Positions 11,838 to 20,224 of a stretch of 21,352 nucleotides of DNA are shown here, one piece after another. Below the pieces are notes generated by a model. It searched no databases, was not told the DNA's origin, and was given only the letters and a program-made list of their open reading frames with translations. The translations under genes and the position numbers were made by a program. Origin of the DNA: a virus. The stretch covers positions 1 through 21,352 of the IMG/VR virus record IMGVR_UViG_3300046810_000452. One strand, written 5' to 3'. How positions within the stretch are numbered: the stretch's first letter is position 1; every line of letters starts with the position of its first letter.

Positions 11838-12006
11838 GTGCCTGAGGGCTTCGCTCGAAGGTTTTGCTCCCGAGTTGGCCGGCCTGCCAGACAACTACCA
11901 GACGCTTTCGCCGAAGGGTCGCGCTCAGACCTTGCTGGATCTGAAGGCGTCCGATTCCGAGGCCTACAAGACCCTCCGCGCGCAAGCCATCCGCTGCGCC
12001 CGCTAA
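11701..12006 (+). CDS. Rz1: Outer-membrane spanin lipoprotein, Rz1-like, partly nested in Rz
   Basis: 101 residues. GGAG lies about 8 bases before the ATG at 11701; a second ATG at 11725 is possible. The signal MLASVLTLLAATTLSAC ends in a LSAC lipobox (C25), followed by TTGPRRLIELPVIPPAPAPAE, the Pro-rich Rz1 signature. The first 137 bases overlap Rz in another frame and the gene then extends 169 bases past it. The C-terminal half (about 60-101) is longer than in lambda Rz1 and helical. Confidence 0.85.
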   Translation: MLASICRRMLASVLTLLAATTLSACTTGPRRLIELPVIPPAPAPAECLRASLEGFAPELAGLPDNYQTLSPKGRAQTLLDLKASDSEAYKTLRAQAIRCAR

Positions 12007-12025
12007 CTAACGATGGAGCGATTCA

Positions 12026-12547
12026 ATGAGCATCACGGCATATAAGCTGGTAACTGCTGATTCCGCCTACCCGGACGGGTTGAGCCTCGCGGTCTCCAAC
12101 GCGATCGCAGCAGGATGGCAACCGTTTGGCCAGCCCATCGCTTTCAACGGAAAGCTGGTGCAGGTGGTGATTGAAGGTGTCCCCGACGGCGCCGGCGGTG
12201 CGCCTGTCGATCTGCAGATTGCAGACGTCGGCGGCCTGCAGGCCGCGCTCAATGCGAAGGCGTCGACGCAGGAACTGACCGATGGCCTGGCGACGAAGCT
12301 CGGGACAAACGGAACGGCGGCAGCAGCTACGAAACTCGCCACGGTTCGAACCATCGCCGGCGTCGGGTTCGACGGCACAGCGAATATCGCGATCACCGCG
12401 GCGGGAGTTGGCGCGCTGGCAACCGGAGGCACAGCAGCTGCGGCAACGAAGCTGGCGACCGCGCGGCAGATCGCTGGTCATGCATTCGACGGTACCGCCG
12501 ACATCGTGATAGCGGCCTCGGACGTGGGCGCGCAGCCGGCTGGCTGA
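12026..12547 (+). CDS. DUF1737 plus tail-fibre repeat protein
   Basis: 173 residues, GGAG 8 bases before the ATG. Residues 5-51 match DUF1737 (YKLVTADS, then LAVSNAIAAGWQPFG and VQVVIEG). Residues 96-170 are two copies of a 39-residue-period repeat (GTAAAATKLATVRTIAG, FDGTANIAI) known from phage tail fibres. The frame then stops after DVGAQPAG, where fibres normally continue. It could be a short fibre or adhesin component, or a fibre fragment fused to DUF1737. Its site, between lysis genes and terminase and far from tail genes, is unusual. Confidence 0.75.
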   Translation: MSITAYKLVTADSAYPDGLSLAVSNAIAAGWQPFGQPIAFNGKLVQVVIEGVPDGAGGAPVDLQIADVGGLQAALNAKASTQELTDGLATKLGTNGTAAAATKLATVRTIAGVGFDGTANIAITAAGVGALATGGTAAAATKLATARQIAGHAFDGTADIVIAASDVGAQPAG

Positions 12548-12563
12548 CCTGACATTTCCGAAC

Positions 12564-13385
12564 ATGCCTCGATCCCCCGCCAAGACCACGAAGAAGAGCA
12601 AGCCGGCAGCCAAGAAGGCTGCTGGCAAGGCGGTGCACGGCGTCAACCGCGTGGACGTGTTCGTGGCCGAGTACCTGGTCGACCTCAACGGCAGGCAGGC
12701 GGCGATCCGGGCGGGCTACAGCGCGCAGTCAGCCCGACAGACGGCTTCCGAGCTGCTGGCCACGTCCGAGGTGCAGGAGAAGGTCCAGGCGAAGATGACC
12801 GAGCGCATGGAGCGGGTAGGCATCACAGCCGATGACGTGGTGGTACGACTGCGGGCGATCGCTGACGCTGATCCGCGCGAGCTCATCGAGTTGCACCGTG
12901 TGTGCTGTCGCTACTGCTGGGGCAAGGGACATAAGTTCCAGTACACGCCCCGCGAGCTGGCGGAGGCGAAGGAAACCCACGCGGACGAGAACCGGAAGCT
13001 GATCGTCGACGGGAAGAAGCCGCGGAAGTTCAGCGAGGCAGGAGGCATCGGCTACAGCCCGAAGAACGACCCGAACCCTTCGTGCCCAGAATGCTTCGGC
13101 GACGGTGTGGAGCGGGTCTTCGCCAAAGACACCCGCGATCTATCGCCGGAAGCTCGTCGCCTGTACGCCGGTGTGAAGACGACTCAGCACGGCCTTGAGA
13201 TCAAGATGCACGGGCAGACTGAGGCGTTGGTGAACATCGGCAAGCATCTTGGCGTGTTCAAGGAGCGAGTCGAGTTGACCGGCAAGGACGGCGGCCCGGT
13301 CGCGCATTCGATGAACGACATCCTCGCCGCGATCGACGGCGCCGGCACAGGCTTACCGAGGCCAGGCGGCAATGGCGGTAGCTGA
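12564..13385 (+). CDS. terS: Terminase small subunit (Terminase_2) with zinc-ribbon insert
   Basis: 273 residues. After a Lys/Ala-rich start, residues 28-85 match Terminase_2: VFVAEYLVDLNGRQAAIRAGY, SARQTASELL, EVQEKVQAKM. Residues 114-118 (CCRYC) and 174-177 (CPEC), with GKG and GDG nearby, form a DnaJ-like zinc ribbon split by a long basic insert. The C-terminal part (about 220-255) carries the usual LVNIGKHLGVF-x-E motif. It recognises phage DNA and feeds it to the large subunit. It overlaps terL by 14 bases. Confidence 0.85.
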   Translation: MPRSPAKTTKKSKPAAKKAAGKAVHGVNRVDVFVAEYLVDLNGRQAAIRAGYSAQSARQTASELLATSEVQEKVQAKMTERMERVGITADDVVVRLRAIADADPRELIELHRVCCRYCWGKGHKFQYTPRELAEAKETHADENRKLIVDGKKPRKFSEAGGIGYSPKNDPNPSCPECFGDGVERVFAKDTRDLSPEARRLYAGVKTTQHGLEIKMHGQTEALVNIGKHLGVFKERVELTGKDGGPVAHSMNDILAAIDGAGTGLPRPGGNGGS

Positions 13386-14970
13386 GCGCATTGACGCCGA
13401 CGACGAGGCTGCGGCCAGGGCCGATGCCCAGGCGCGGCTGATGGCGCTCCTTGCCGATCGCGACTGGCGGCTGCGCAATCTTTACAAGATCGTCGACAAG
13501 AACGGCGACGTCGTCATGTTCAAGCCGAACACCGTGCAGGAGCTGTTCCTCGCGGGGTTCCACAATCGCAACATGGTGCTGAAGAGCCGTCAGCACGGCA
13601 TCACCACCATGGCCGCGATCCTCGCCCTAGACACGGCGCTGTTCCGGTCGAACACGACGTGCGGCCTCGTCATGCACAAGCAGGGCGATGCTGAGAAGGT
13701 GTTCCAGGGCAAGATCCTGTTCGCGTACGACCGTCTGCCGGACTGGCTGAAGGCAGCCAGGCGCATCGTCAAGCGGGACATGGGTGGCGAGCTCGAATTC
13801 TCCAACGGATCGAAGCTCTACGTCTCGCTGTCCCACCGCTCGGGCACGCTGCAGTTCCTGCACATATCTGAATACGGCCCGATGTGCGCGTTCTATCCGC
13901 TGCGCGCGTCCGAGGTGAAGTCCGGTGCCTTGAACACGGTCTCGCCTGATGCCTTGGTCACGATCGAGTCCACGGCGCACGGCCGCATCGGCGACTTCTA
14001 CCAGATGGTCCAGCGCTCGATCCAGCTGGACGCCATGGTGAAGGCGGGCACTGCGGTCCTGACAAAGCTCGACTACCGCTTCAACTTCTTCGGCTGGTTC
14101 GAGGATCCGATCAACGAGCTGGACCCGGAGGGCGTGACCTTCGGTACCGAGATCCTCGAATACTTTACGAAGCTCGAGAACGAAAGCGGGATCGTCCTCT
14201 CCGACCGAAAGCGTGCCTGGTACGCGAAGAAGTCGGAGGAGCAGGGCGACAAGATGAAGCAGGAGCACCCGTCGACGCCCGAGGAAGCCTTCGAGCAGGC
14301 GATCGAGGGTGCTTACTACGCCAAGGAGATCGCCAAGGCCATGAAGGAAGGCCGGGTCACCGACCTGCCGATCATCCCTGGCATCCCCGTCAACACCTTC
14401 TGGGACATCGGCCGCTCCGACTCCACCGACATTTGGTTCCACCAGCAGGTCGGCGCGTGGCACCACTTCATCGACTTCTACGAGATGTCAGGCGAGCAGG
14501 CCGAACACTACGTGCGGATCATGCGCGAGAAGCGATACATCTACGGAAAGCACTACCTGCCGCACGACGGCATCAACATCGAGTGGGCCGGTACCGGAAA
14601 CAAGACGCGCCTGCAGGTCCTGCAGGATCTGCTACCGGGCAAGGTCGTCCTCGTCGAACGGATCGACAACCTGCAGGATGGCATCGACATGGTTCGCCAG
14701 TCCCTGTCGCGCTGCCGCTTCGATCGCACACGCTGCGGCGAGAGTCCTCCTGGGTCGGGCCGCGGCGGCCTGCCGGCACTCATGAGCTACCGCAAGGACT
14801 GGAACGAGAAGCTCGAGGTCTGGCACGACCATCCCCTGCATGACTGGGCGTCCAACGCTGCCGATGCCTTCCGACAGTTCTCCCAAGGCCATCCCATGAA
14901 CGGCGTCAACGACGCCTCGACAACCCAGCGCCGGTACGACCGGCGCGAGCGCAATTGGAGAACCTCATGA
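13372..14970 (+). CDS. terL: Terminase large subunit (packaging ATPase and nuclease)
   Basis: 532 residues. ATPase part: a Walker A variant KSRQHGIT (71-78), a Walker B region LQFLHISE (160-167, Ser where Asp is common before the Glu) and a coupling motif TIESTAHG (197-204). EHPSTPEEAFEQA (298-310) is a standard marker of this family. Nuclease part: FWDIGRSDSTD with D345 and YLPHDG with D399 as likely metal ligands. It cuts concatemeric DNA and pumps it into the prohead through the portal. Full length for the family. It overlaps the next gene by 4 bases. Confidence 0.92.
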   Translation: MAVAERIDADDEAAARADAQARLMALLADRDWRLRNLYKIVDKNGDVVMFKPNTVQELFLAGFHNRNMVLKSRQHGITTMAAILALDTALFRSNTTCGLVMHKQGDAEKVFQGKILFAYDRLPDWLKAARRIVKRDMGGELEFSNGSKLYVSLSHRSGTLQFLHISEYGPMCAFYPLRASEVKSGALNTVSPDALVTIESTAHGRIGDFYQMVQRSIQLDAMVKAGTAVLTKLDYRFNFFGWFEDPINELDPEGVTFGTEILEYFTKLENESGIVLSDRKRAWYAKKSEEQGDKMKQEHPSTPEEAFEQAIEGAYYAKEIAKAMKEGRVTDLPIIPGIPVNTFWDIGRSDSTDIWFHQQVGAWHHFIDFYEMSGEQAEHYVRIMREKRYIYGKHYLPHDGINIEWAGTGNKTRLQVLQDLLPGKVVLVERIDNLQDGIDMVRQSLSRCRFDRTRCGESPPGSGRGGLPALMSYRKDWNEKLEVWHDHPLHDWASNAADAFRQFSQGHPMNGVNDASTTQRRYDRRERNWRTS

Positions 14971-15167
14971 ACCACGTTAACCAACCGGCGAACCAGCCCG
15001 GTGCCCGAGAGGGCGCGCTCCGCTTCGGCAACCTCGCCACGTGCATCTGCGCCGGCCTATATGGCCTGAACGACAACGACGTCCAGGCCATGGTCCAGCG
15101 GAACATCACGATCGACAGCGAGCGTGCGTTCAACGTCCAGTATTCTAAGCAGGAGAAGGAAGCATGA
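14967..15167 (+). CDS. Small hypothetical head-region protein
   Basis: 66 residues; TTGGAG stands about 7 bases before the ATG at 14967, in an ATGA overlap with terL. An ATG 12 bases upstream is less well placed. Polar, Asn/Gln-rich N-terminus, then a helix (FGNLATCICAGLYGLNDNDV) and an acidic/basic end. No motif known. Likely a minor or non-structural product of the late unit. Confidence 0.55.
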   Translation: MNHVNQPANQPGAREGALRFGNLATCICAGLYGLNDNDVQAMVQRNITIDSERAFNVQYSKQEKEA

Positions 15168-16021
15168 ACCAGAACAGCGTTACGCAGGACCAGATCGCAG
15201 CCCTACGTGCCCGGGTCACGATCGTTTTCACCAACCCGGAAGGGACTACCTCGACGTTTGCGCACGCGTTCCTCGACGGCCGCTTCTACCTGGACACCGG
15301 GCATAGCGCCTGCGTGGACCCGGCGAACTTCGACGCCGAGAAGGGCAAGGACTACGCCGCGCAGAGCCTGGAGCCCAAGATCCTTGGCAAGCTCTGGCAG
15401 TTCGAGGGTTACGCCCTCTACAAGCAGCTTGCGGCCGGATCACAGCTGAGGGTGGATCCGCAGCCGGTTGCTGTCGATGCGGCAGCGCCAACGGTGGCGG
15501 ACGATGCCGCCGGCACGCTCGGCGCTGAGCTCGTGGAGGCGGAGCCCGCGTCGACGAACGAAGTGGCAGCCGATCCCGCGCAGGCTGCACCGCCTACGCC
15601 CGTGGCGCCCACCGCCGTCACCGACGAGCACGTTACGGCGTTCCTGCAGTATCCGCTGCCCGAAGACGTCCACCCGGATGTGGTTCCGGGGTCCCAGAGC
15701 TACGGAACTCATTTGCTCTCGTGGCCGCAAGCGAAGGCGATGCTTGAACACGTCTTCAGCTTCGGCAAGAAGGCCGAGGATCCGCCGGCGGACACGTGGC
15801 TTGACCGGCTGCGCGCCGAGCAGGCCGAGCTCGCGGCCCGCGTGGTCAAGCTCAACGCGTTTCTGGACGGGCACGGCGCTCCCACGGATACGGACGAAGC
15901 GTTGCTCCGCCGCCAGGCGAGCTTGATGGATCAGCTCGACGATGTGCTCCTCCAGCGGATCGCCCGTGCGCTTGCCACCGCACCGGTGCCTGTTGCGGCA
16001 GCCCTGGAGACGCAGGCATGA
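15164..16021 (+). CDS. Gp49-like protein fused to a crAss001_48-related domain
   Basis: 285 residues, ATGA overlap at both ends. Residues about 10-88 match the phage Gp49 pattern (AFLDGRFYLDTGHSACVDPA, NFDAEKGKDYAA, KLWQFEGYAL). A Pro/Ala/Glu-rich linker (95-150) follows, then a segment ending in SFGKKAED. Residues 210-268 match the crAss001_48-related helical domain (DTWLDRLRAEQAELAARVVK, LLRRQASLMDQLDD). Both domains are common in phages and of unknown role. The fusion places them in one late protein beside the portal. Confidence 0.7.
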   Translation: MNQNSVTQDQIAALRARVTIVFTNPEGTTSTFAHAFLDGRFYLDTGHSACVDPANFDAEKGKDYAAQSLEPKILGKLWQFEGYALYKQLAAGSQLRVDPQPVAVDAAAPTVADDAAGTLGAELVEAEPASTNEVAADPAQAAPPTPVAPTAVTDEHVTAFLQYPLPEDVHPDVVPGSQSYGTHLLSWPQAKAMLEHVFSFGKKAEDPPADTWLDRLRAEQAELAARVVKLNAFLDGHGAPTDTDEALLRRQASLMDQLDDVLLQRIARALATAPVPVAAALETQA

Positions 16022-16281
16022 AGGGCTCGATCGGTCGCATCATCATCGTGAAGGGCAAGGTCGTAACCAGCAACGGCACCGACCTCGCGCCGGCGATCAT
16101 CACCCGGTCGTGGTCCGACAAGGACACCCTCGCAGAGCCGGTGATGGTCAACTGCACGGCGCAGCTGGACCTCGCCGGTGCGCAGCACATCGGCAGCGTG
16201 ATGCTGTACGACACCGAGGCCGAGGCCTTGGCGGCGTACGACGGCGCGAATCCCGTCGCGTACTGGCCGCCTCGGGTCTGA
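16018..16281 (+). CDS. Hypothetical late protein
   Basis: 87 residues in an ATGA overlap. The sequence is beta-rich with no membrane segment: GSIGRIIIVKGKVVTSNG, VMVNCTAQLDL, HIGSVMLYD, ending ANPVAYWPPRV. This looks like a small beta-barrel or SH3-like fold. No family recognised. It is translationally coupled to the next gene by TGATG. Confidence 0.55.
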   Translation: MKGSIGRIIIVKGKVVTSNGTDLAPAIITRSWSDKDTLAEPVMVNCTAQLDLAGAQHIGSVMLYDTEAEALAAYDGANPVAYWPPRV

Positions 16282-16757
16282 TGCCGATGAAGCGGGAGAG
16301 CTTCGCTTACGCAATGACGCCCGGCGGCGGCAACAACGCCGGCGTCAACCACGTCACGTCCAGGCATAGCCACGTCGGTAAGAAGGGCGACCTGACCGTC
16401 GAACTCCACTACGGGAACTTCGGTACTGGCCACGGCCGACAGGCAGCCCTCTTCCTCAGGCGCAACGACCCGGGGAAGGGTGTGTTCATTCCGCTGTCGA
16501 TGATGTGGCAGTACGCGGAGCACAACGCCATACACCTGATGATCCCACCCCTTGCCCAGCAGCTGTACGGCTTCGTGACCAAGGACGACTTGTTCCGGGT
16601 GATGGATGCCGTGATGGATTACCTCGGCGATCTGCGCAAGTCGCCACCCGATCCGGACCTCTACAAGGACAAGTGCCTGGACGCGTTCATGGAAGGCTGC
16701 GCTCAGGAAGGGCTCGAGTTCTTCGTCGAAGTGAATGGCAAAAGGACGGTGGGCTGA
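16281..16757 (+). CDS. Hypothetical late protein
   Basis: 158 residues, coupled to both neighbours by TGATG. The N-terminal half is Gly/Asn/His-rich (MTPGGGNNAGVNHVTSRHSH) with beta segments (LTVELHYGNFG, GVFIPLSMMW). The C-terminal half is helical and acidic (DLFRVMDAVMDYLGDLRK). No catalytic motif is clear. Being directly before the portal suggests a head-related or packaging-accessory role, but this is unproven. Confidence 0.55.
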   Translation: MPMKRESFAYAMTPGGGNNAGVNHVTSRHSHVGKKGDLTVELHYGNFGTGHGRQAALFLRRNDPGKGVFIPLSMMWQYAEHNAIHLMIPPLAQQLYGFVTKDDLFRVMDAVMDYLGDLRKSPPDPDLYKDKCLDAFMEGCAQEGLEFFVEVNGKRTVG

Positions 16758-18943
16758 TGGCAACGGGCATGCTTGACGTTCATGGTCAGAATAACGGCGA
16801 CGGGTTCGGCGCGCTTCAGCCAGCTGATCCTGCGGACAACCCGCCGACGCACTACCTGGACACCGACGAAGGGACGCGGATCCTCCGCCGCCTTGAAGAC
16901 TGGTGGACCGAGGCGCGTGACCAGCACGCCGACAGTCGTCGCGAGCAGCTCATCGACGCGGACTACTACGACTCGATCCAATGGCGCGCTGAAGATGCCC
17001 AGGTCCTCCTCGAGCGTGGCCAGGCGCCGCTCACCTTCCCGATCATCAAACAGATGGTTGACTGGGTGATCGGTACCGAACGCCGCACGCGTATCGACTG
17101 GGACGTTCTGCCCCGGGCCGATCAGGACGTCGACATTGCCGCGGTGAAGAAGGATGTCCTGAAGTGGATCTCCGACGTGAACGGCGCCGGCTGGGAGCGT
17201 AGCGCGCAGTTCGCCGATGCGGCGAAAGTTGGCATCGGCTGGACCGAGGAGTGCTACAACAACGACAAGTCCGAGGAGGCCATCACGGTCCGCCACCAGG
17301 ACTGGAAGGGTATGTGGTGGGATCCGTACAGTCGTAGCAACGTCATGCGCGACTGCCGGTACATGACCCGCGCCAAGTGGATCGACCTCGACTACGCCAT
17401 CGCTATGTGGCCCGATCGTGCCGCCGAGCTGGACAAGCACGCGATCGACACTCTCGACTCCCCGATGGAGTCGTTGATCATGGAGTCGTCGGTACCGCAG
17501 ATGTTCTTTGGCGCACCGGCGCCCTTCTCGTCAGACCGCACCGCCAACTCTGGCTCGTTCAACCTCTACGGGTCGAGCAGCATGTTTCGTCGGGCGCGCA
17601 AGCGCGTGCTCTGCCTCGAGACCTGGTTCAAGCGTGCCGTGAATACGCCGCTCGTCCTGGGCGATAGCGCCAGCGACCTTAATGGCCTGCCGTTCGACCC
17701 GAAGAATGCCGTTATGCAGGACGCTCTCTCCACCGGCGTTGTCAGCCTGGTCGACAGCGTCACCGAGGAAATGTGGTTTGCCCTCTGGACGCCTGGCACG
17801 CTGCTGCGCCTGAACAAGTCTCCCTACAAGCACAAGCGCTTTCCATTCACCCCTACTTGGGCGTATCGCCGCCACAGGGACGGCATGCCTTACGGCCTCA
17901 TCCGGCCAGCGCGTGACGCCCAGGACGAGTACAACAAGCGCCGCTCGAAGATCCTGTTCGACCTGTCGACCACGCGCGTCATCTACGAGACCGGGGCGAT
18001 GGAGGAAGCGGACGAGGATCGCAACCTCGAAGAGGCGAAGCGACCAGATGGCGAGATCCGCCTGGCGCCGAACGGTATGGAGAAGTTCAAGATCGATCGC
18101 GCCCTCGACGCGATGACCGGCCAGATCGCGATGCTCGCCGAATCGAAGGGCAACATCTACGAAGCGAGTGGCGTCACACGCGAGAACACGGGCCAGGGCG
18201 CCAGCAGCGACCAGAGCGGCAGGGCGATCCTCGCCAAGCAGCAGCAGGGCAGCGTCACGACTGCGGAACTCTTCGACAACTTCCGCCAGGCCATCCAGGA
18301 GTCCGGGCAGAAGACGCTCAGCAACTGCGAGAAGTTCTTATCGCTGCCGAAGGTCGTTCGCATCGCCGGCGCAGATGGGGCGATCAAGTTCTTTTCCATT
18401 AACAGCCCGCAGTACAACCACGCGACGGGCGACGTGACCTGGAACAACGACATCACGGACAGCGAGGCCGACTTCGTCATCGATCAGACCGACTATCGCG
18501 AGACGGTTCGTATGGCCATGGCCGAGTCGTTGTTCGAACTCATCGGCCGCATGCCACCCGACGTCGGTGTCCAGATGCTCGATATGGCCGTCGACCTCAC
18601 GGACATTCCGAACAAGCAGGCCCTCGTCAACCGAATCCGCCAGATCAATGGCCAGACGGCACCCGGCCTGGAGAACAGCCCAGAGGCCCTGCGGGCGCAG
18701 CAGGCCGCAGATGCCGCGAAGCAGGCACAGGAGCAGACCGCGACCGAGGCCCAGCAGGCAAAGACCAGGCTCGACAACGCACGCGCGTCGGCTGCCGAAG
18801 CAACCGCGCGGAGCACGACGGTGGAAGGTAAGACGCAAGCCCTTCAGACCGCTGGAATGCTCCATGCGTTGGCGCCGCTCGCTCCCGCGGCGGACCGTCT
18901 GTACGACCCACAGGCGGCAGCACCCGCCGCTCCCATCCAGTGA
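16757..18943 (+). CDS. Portal protein, P22 type
   Basis: 728 residues, very close to the P22 portal length. Family-like features: the opening helix RILRRLEDWWTEARDQHADS, DADYYDSIQW, FPIIKQMVDWVIGTERRTRIDWDVLP, DWKGMWWDPYSR, and RDAQDEYNKRRSKILFDL; then NTGQGASSDQSGRAILAKQQ in the stem/crown region. The C-terminal 80 residues are a long Ala/Gln-rich helix (barrel-like in P22). Twelve copies form the DNA channel at one vertex and bind terminase. TGATG joins it to the upstream gene. Confidence 0.9.
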   Translation: MATGMLDVHGQNNGDGFGALQPADPADNPPTHYLDTDEGTRILRRLEDWWTEARDQHADSRREQLIDADYYDSIQWRAEDAQVLLERGQAPLTFPIIKQMVDWVIGTERRTRIDWDVLPRADQDVDIAAVKKDVLKWISDVNGAGWERSAQFADAAKVGIGWTEECYNNDKSEEAITVRHQDWKGMWWDPYSRSNVMRDCRYMTRAKWIDLDYAIAMWPDRAAELDKHAIDTLDSPMESLIMESSVPQMFFGAPAPFSSDRTANSGSFNLYGSSSMFRRARKRVLCLETWFKRAVNTPLVLGDSASDLNGLPFDPKNAVMQDALSTGVVSLVDSVTEEMWFALWTPGTLLRLNKSPYKHKRFPFTPTWAYRRHRDGMPYGLIRPARDAQDEYNKRRSKILFDLSTTRVIYETGAMEEADEDRNLEEAKRPDGEIRLAPNGMEKFKIDRALDAMTGQIAMLAESKGNIYEASGVTRENTGQGASSDQSGRAILAKQQQGSVTTAELFDNFRQAIQESGQKTLSNCEKFLSLPKVVRIAGADGAIKFFSINSPQYNHATGDVTWNNDITDSEADFVIDQTDYRETVRMAMAESLFELIGRMPPDVGVQMLDMAVDLTDIPNKQALVNRIRQINGQTAPGLENSPEALRAQQAADAAKQAQEQTATEAQQAKTRLDNARASAAEATARSTTVEGKTQALQTAGMLHALAPLAPAADRLYDPQAAAPAAPIQ

Positions 18944-18950
18944 GGACCAT

Positions 18951-19970
18951 ATGAACGACACGACGAACACCGAGCCGACCCACAACATCGACGCCGGCGC
19001 GCCCACCGACAACGAAGCACGGCTCACCGCGCAGCTGGCAACCATCGGTGAAAACCCCCTGGTCGACCCTGACGCAGCTCCAGCAGCAACGGACGCGGCT
19101 GCTGCCGCCGCAGCAGCTGCAGCGGCGGCGGCAGCGCCGCCCGCCGCGGGTGCCGTGCCGGCGGCCGAAGGTGCTCCGGCGGCCGCTGCCATCGGCGCGG
19201 CCACGGACGATGCTGCCGCGAACGCCGCCGCAGCAGCTGCGGCAGCCGCCGCCAGCGTGCCGACGCCCGTCGTGCCGGCGGCAGCGCCACCTGCGCCACC
19301 GCAGGTCGCGATGCCGAGCGCCCCGAAAGACTTCGATGCCGAGTTCCTCGCGGTCCAGAAGCGCTATGACGACGGCGAGATCGACAGCGGTGAGTTCCAG
19401 GCGCAGTCCCGCGCGCTAAGCAAAGAAGAGAGCGTCTTCAACACACGGCTCACGCTCTGGCAGGAAGAGCAAACACGTGCCGCGAATGCCGCTACCGTGG
19501 ACTTCAACACTGCCTCGGCCGCGTGGATGGAGGCCAACAAGGCCTTCATGGCCAACCCGGTGCGTCGCGATGCGATGCAGCGGGCGATCGAGGTCATCGA
19601 CCGCGAAACCGGAGGAAAGCTTCCCTCGCAGGAGCTGCTCGCACGCGCAGCAGAGGCCGCATTCGAAGCATTCGACTACAAGCCGACAGCCGCGCCCGCT
19701 GCCGGCGGCCCAACAGCGGCCGAGGTAGCGTTGGCAGCAGCGACTGCGGGCCGTACGCCGCCGGCGGTGCCGCAGACACTTGCCAGCGCGCCAGCGGCGG
19801 CCTCCATGGAACGACCGGCCGGCAACACCGCGTACGGCACGTTGGACGGAAGCGACATTAATTCCCTCGAGCTCGCCCTGGCCAAGATGACCCCTGATGC
19901 CGTGGAGGCATACCTGCGCGATGCGCCGGGGGCCACGACCTCGGGCAAGCCCTCTGGCACGCCGGAATAA
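18951..19970 (+). CDS. Putative scaffolding protein, alanine-rich
   Basis: 339 residues, GAGGA 6 bases before the ATG. Residues about 40-115 are almost all Ala with Pro, from GCN-rich DNA. Residues 124-235 form a charged helical domain (DFDAEFLAVQKRYDDGEIDS, FQAQSRALSKEESVF, MEANKAFMANPVRRDAMQRA). The end is acidic and short. Place between portal and capsid, low complexity and helical make-up fit an internal scaffold that is lost from the mature head. No sequence family is certain. The Ala tract is prone to slippage. Confidence 0.7.
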   Translation: MNDTTNTEPTHNIDAGAPTDNEARLTAQLATIGENPLVDPDAAPAATDAAAAAAAAAAAAAAPPAAGAVPAAEGAPAAAAIGAATDDAAANAAAAAAAAAASVPTPVVPAAAPPAPPQVAMPSAPKDFDAEFLAVQKRYDDGEIDSGEFQAQSRALSKEESVFNTRLTLWQEEQTRAANAATVDFNTASAAWMEANKAFMANPVRRDAMQRAIEVIDRETGGKLPSQELLARAAEAAFEAFDYKPTAAPAAGGPTAAEVALAAATAGRTPPAVPQTLASAPAAASMERPAGNTAYGTLDGSDINSLELALAKMTPDAVEAYLRDAPGATTSGKPSGTPE

Positions 19971-19975
19971 CGCCC

Positions 19976-20224
19976 ATGTCGCTTCACCTTGATCTCGCTC
20001 CAGGCGATACACTGCTCATCGGCGACGGCACGCGCATCCGGCTCGAGAAAAAGACCGGACAGCGGGCCCGCCTGGTGATCGACAGTCCGGACGACGTGAG
20101 TCGCGTCAAGGCTGGAGTACCGATACCCGCGACCGCTCCGTTAGCGAGGCAGCGGCCACCGATCAAAGAAGGGGCGAAGGACGAGAGTCGTCCCTTTTTG
20201 ACGAGGCATACGCAGAGCGCGTAA
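19976..20224 (+). CDS. CsrA-like small protein with altered RNA-binding residues
   Basis: 82 residues. The first 47 follow CsrA: LAPGDTLLIGDGTRIRL, a Lys/Gly turn, then RARLVIDSPDDVS, matching the G-E-T-L-x-I-G-D and V-R-I-G-x-x-A-P-x-x-V parts. The key RNA contacts of CsrA are changed: the R6 position is Leu and the R44 position is Lys. The C-terminal tail is Pro/Arg-rich and unlike CsrA. Weak ribosome site. It could still dimerise and bind RNA in another way, or be a decoy for host CsrA. The last third of the gene contains an intrinsic terminator. Confidence 0.6.
   Translation: MSLHLDLAPGDTLLIGDGTRIRLEKKTGQRARLVIDSPDDVSRVKAGVPIPATAPLARQRPPIKEGAKDESRPFLTRHTQSA
20179..20199 (+). terminator. 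Intrinsic terminator inside the 3' end of the CsrA-like gene
   Basis: GGACGA-GAG-TCGTCC followed by C and five T. A perfect 6-bp stem with a 3-base loop, about 100 bp before the capsid gene. Either a partial attenuator or a boundary that requires antitermination to reach the capsid gene. Confidence 0.7.

Noticed and set aside
13627-14466. 279-residue minus-strand frame opposite terL
   Set aside because: Lies wholly within the well-recognised large terminase; no independent signals.
18338-19204. 288-residue minus-strand frame with poly-Ala
   Set aside because: Antisense to the portal and scaffold genes; the Ala run merely mirrors the GC-rich repeat of the scaffold gene.
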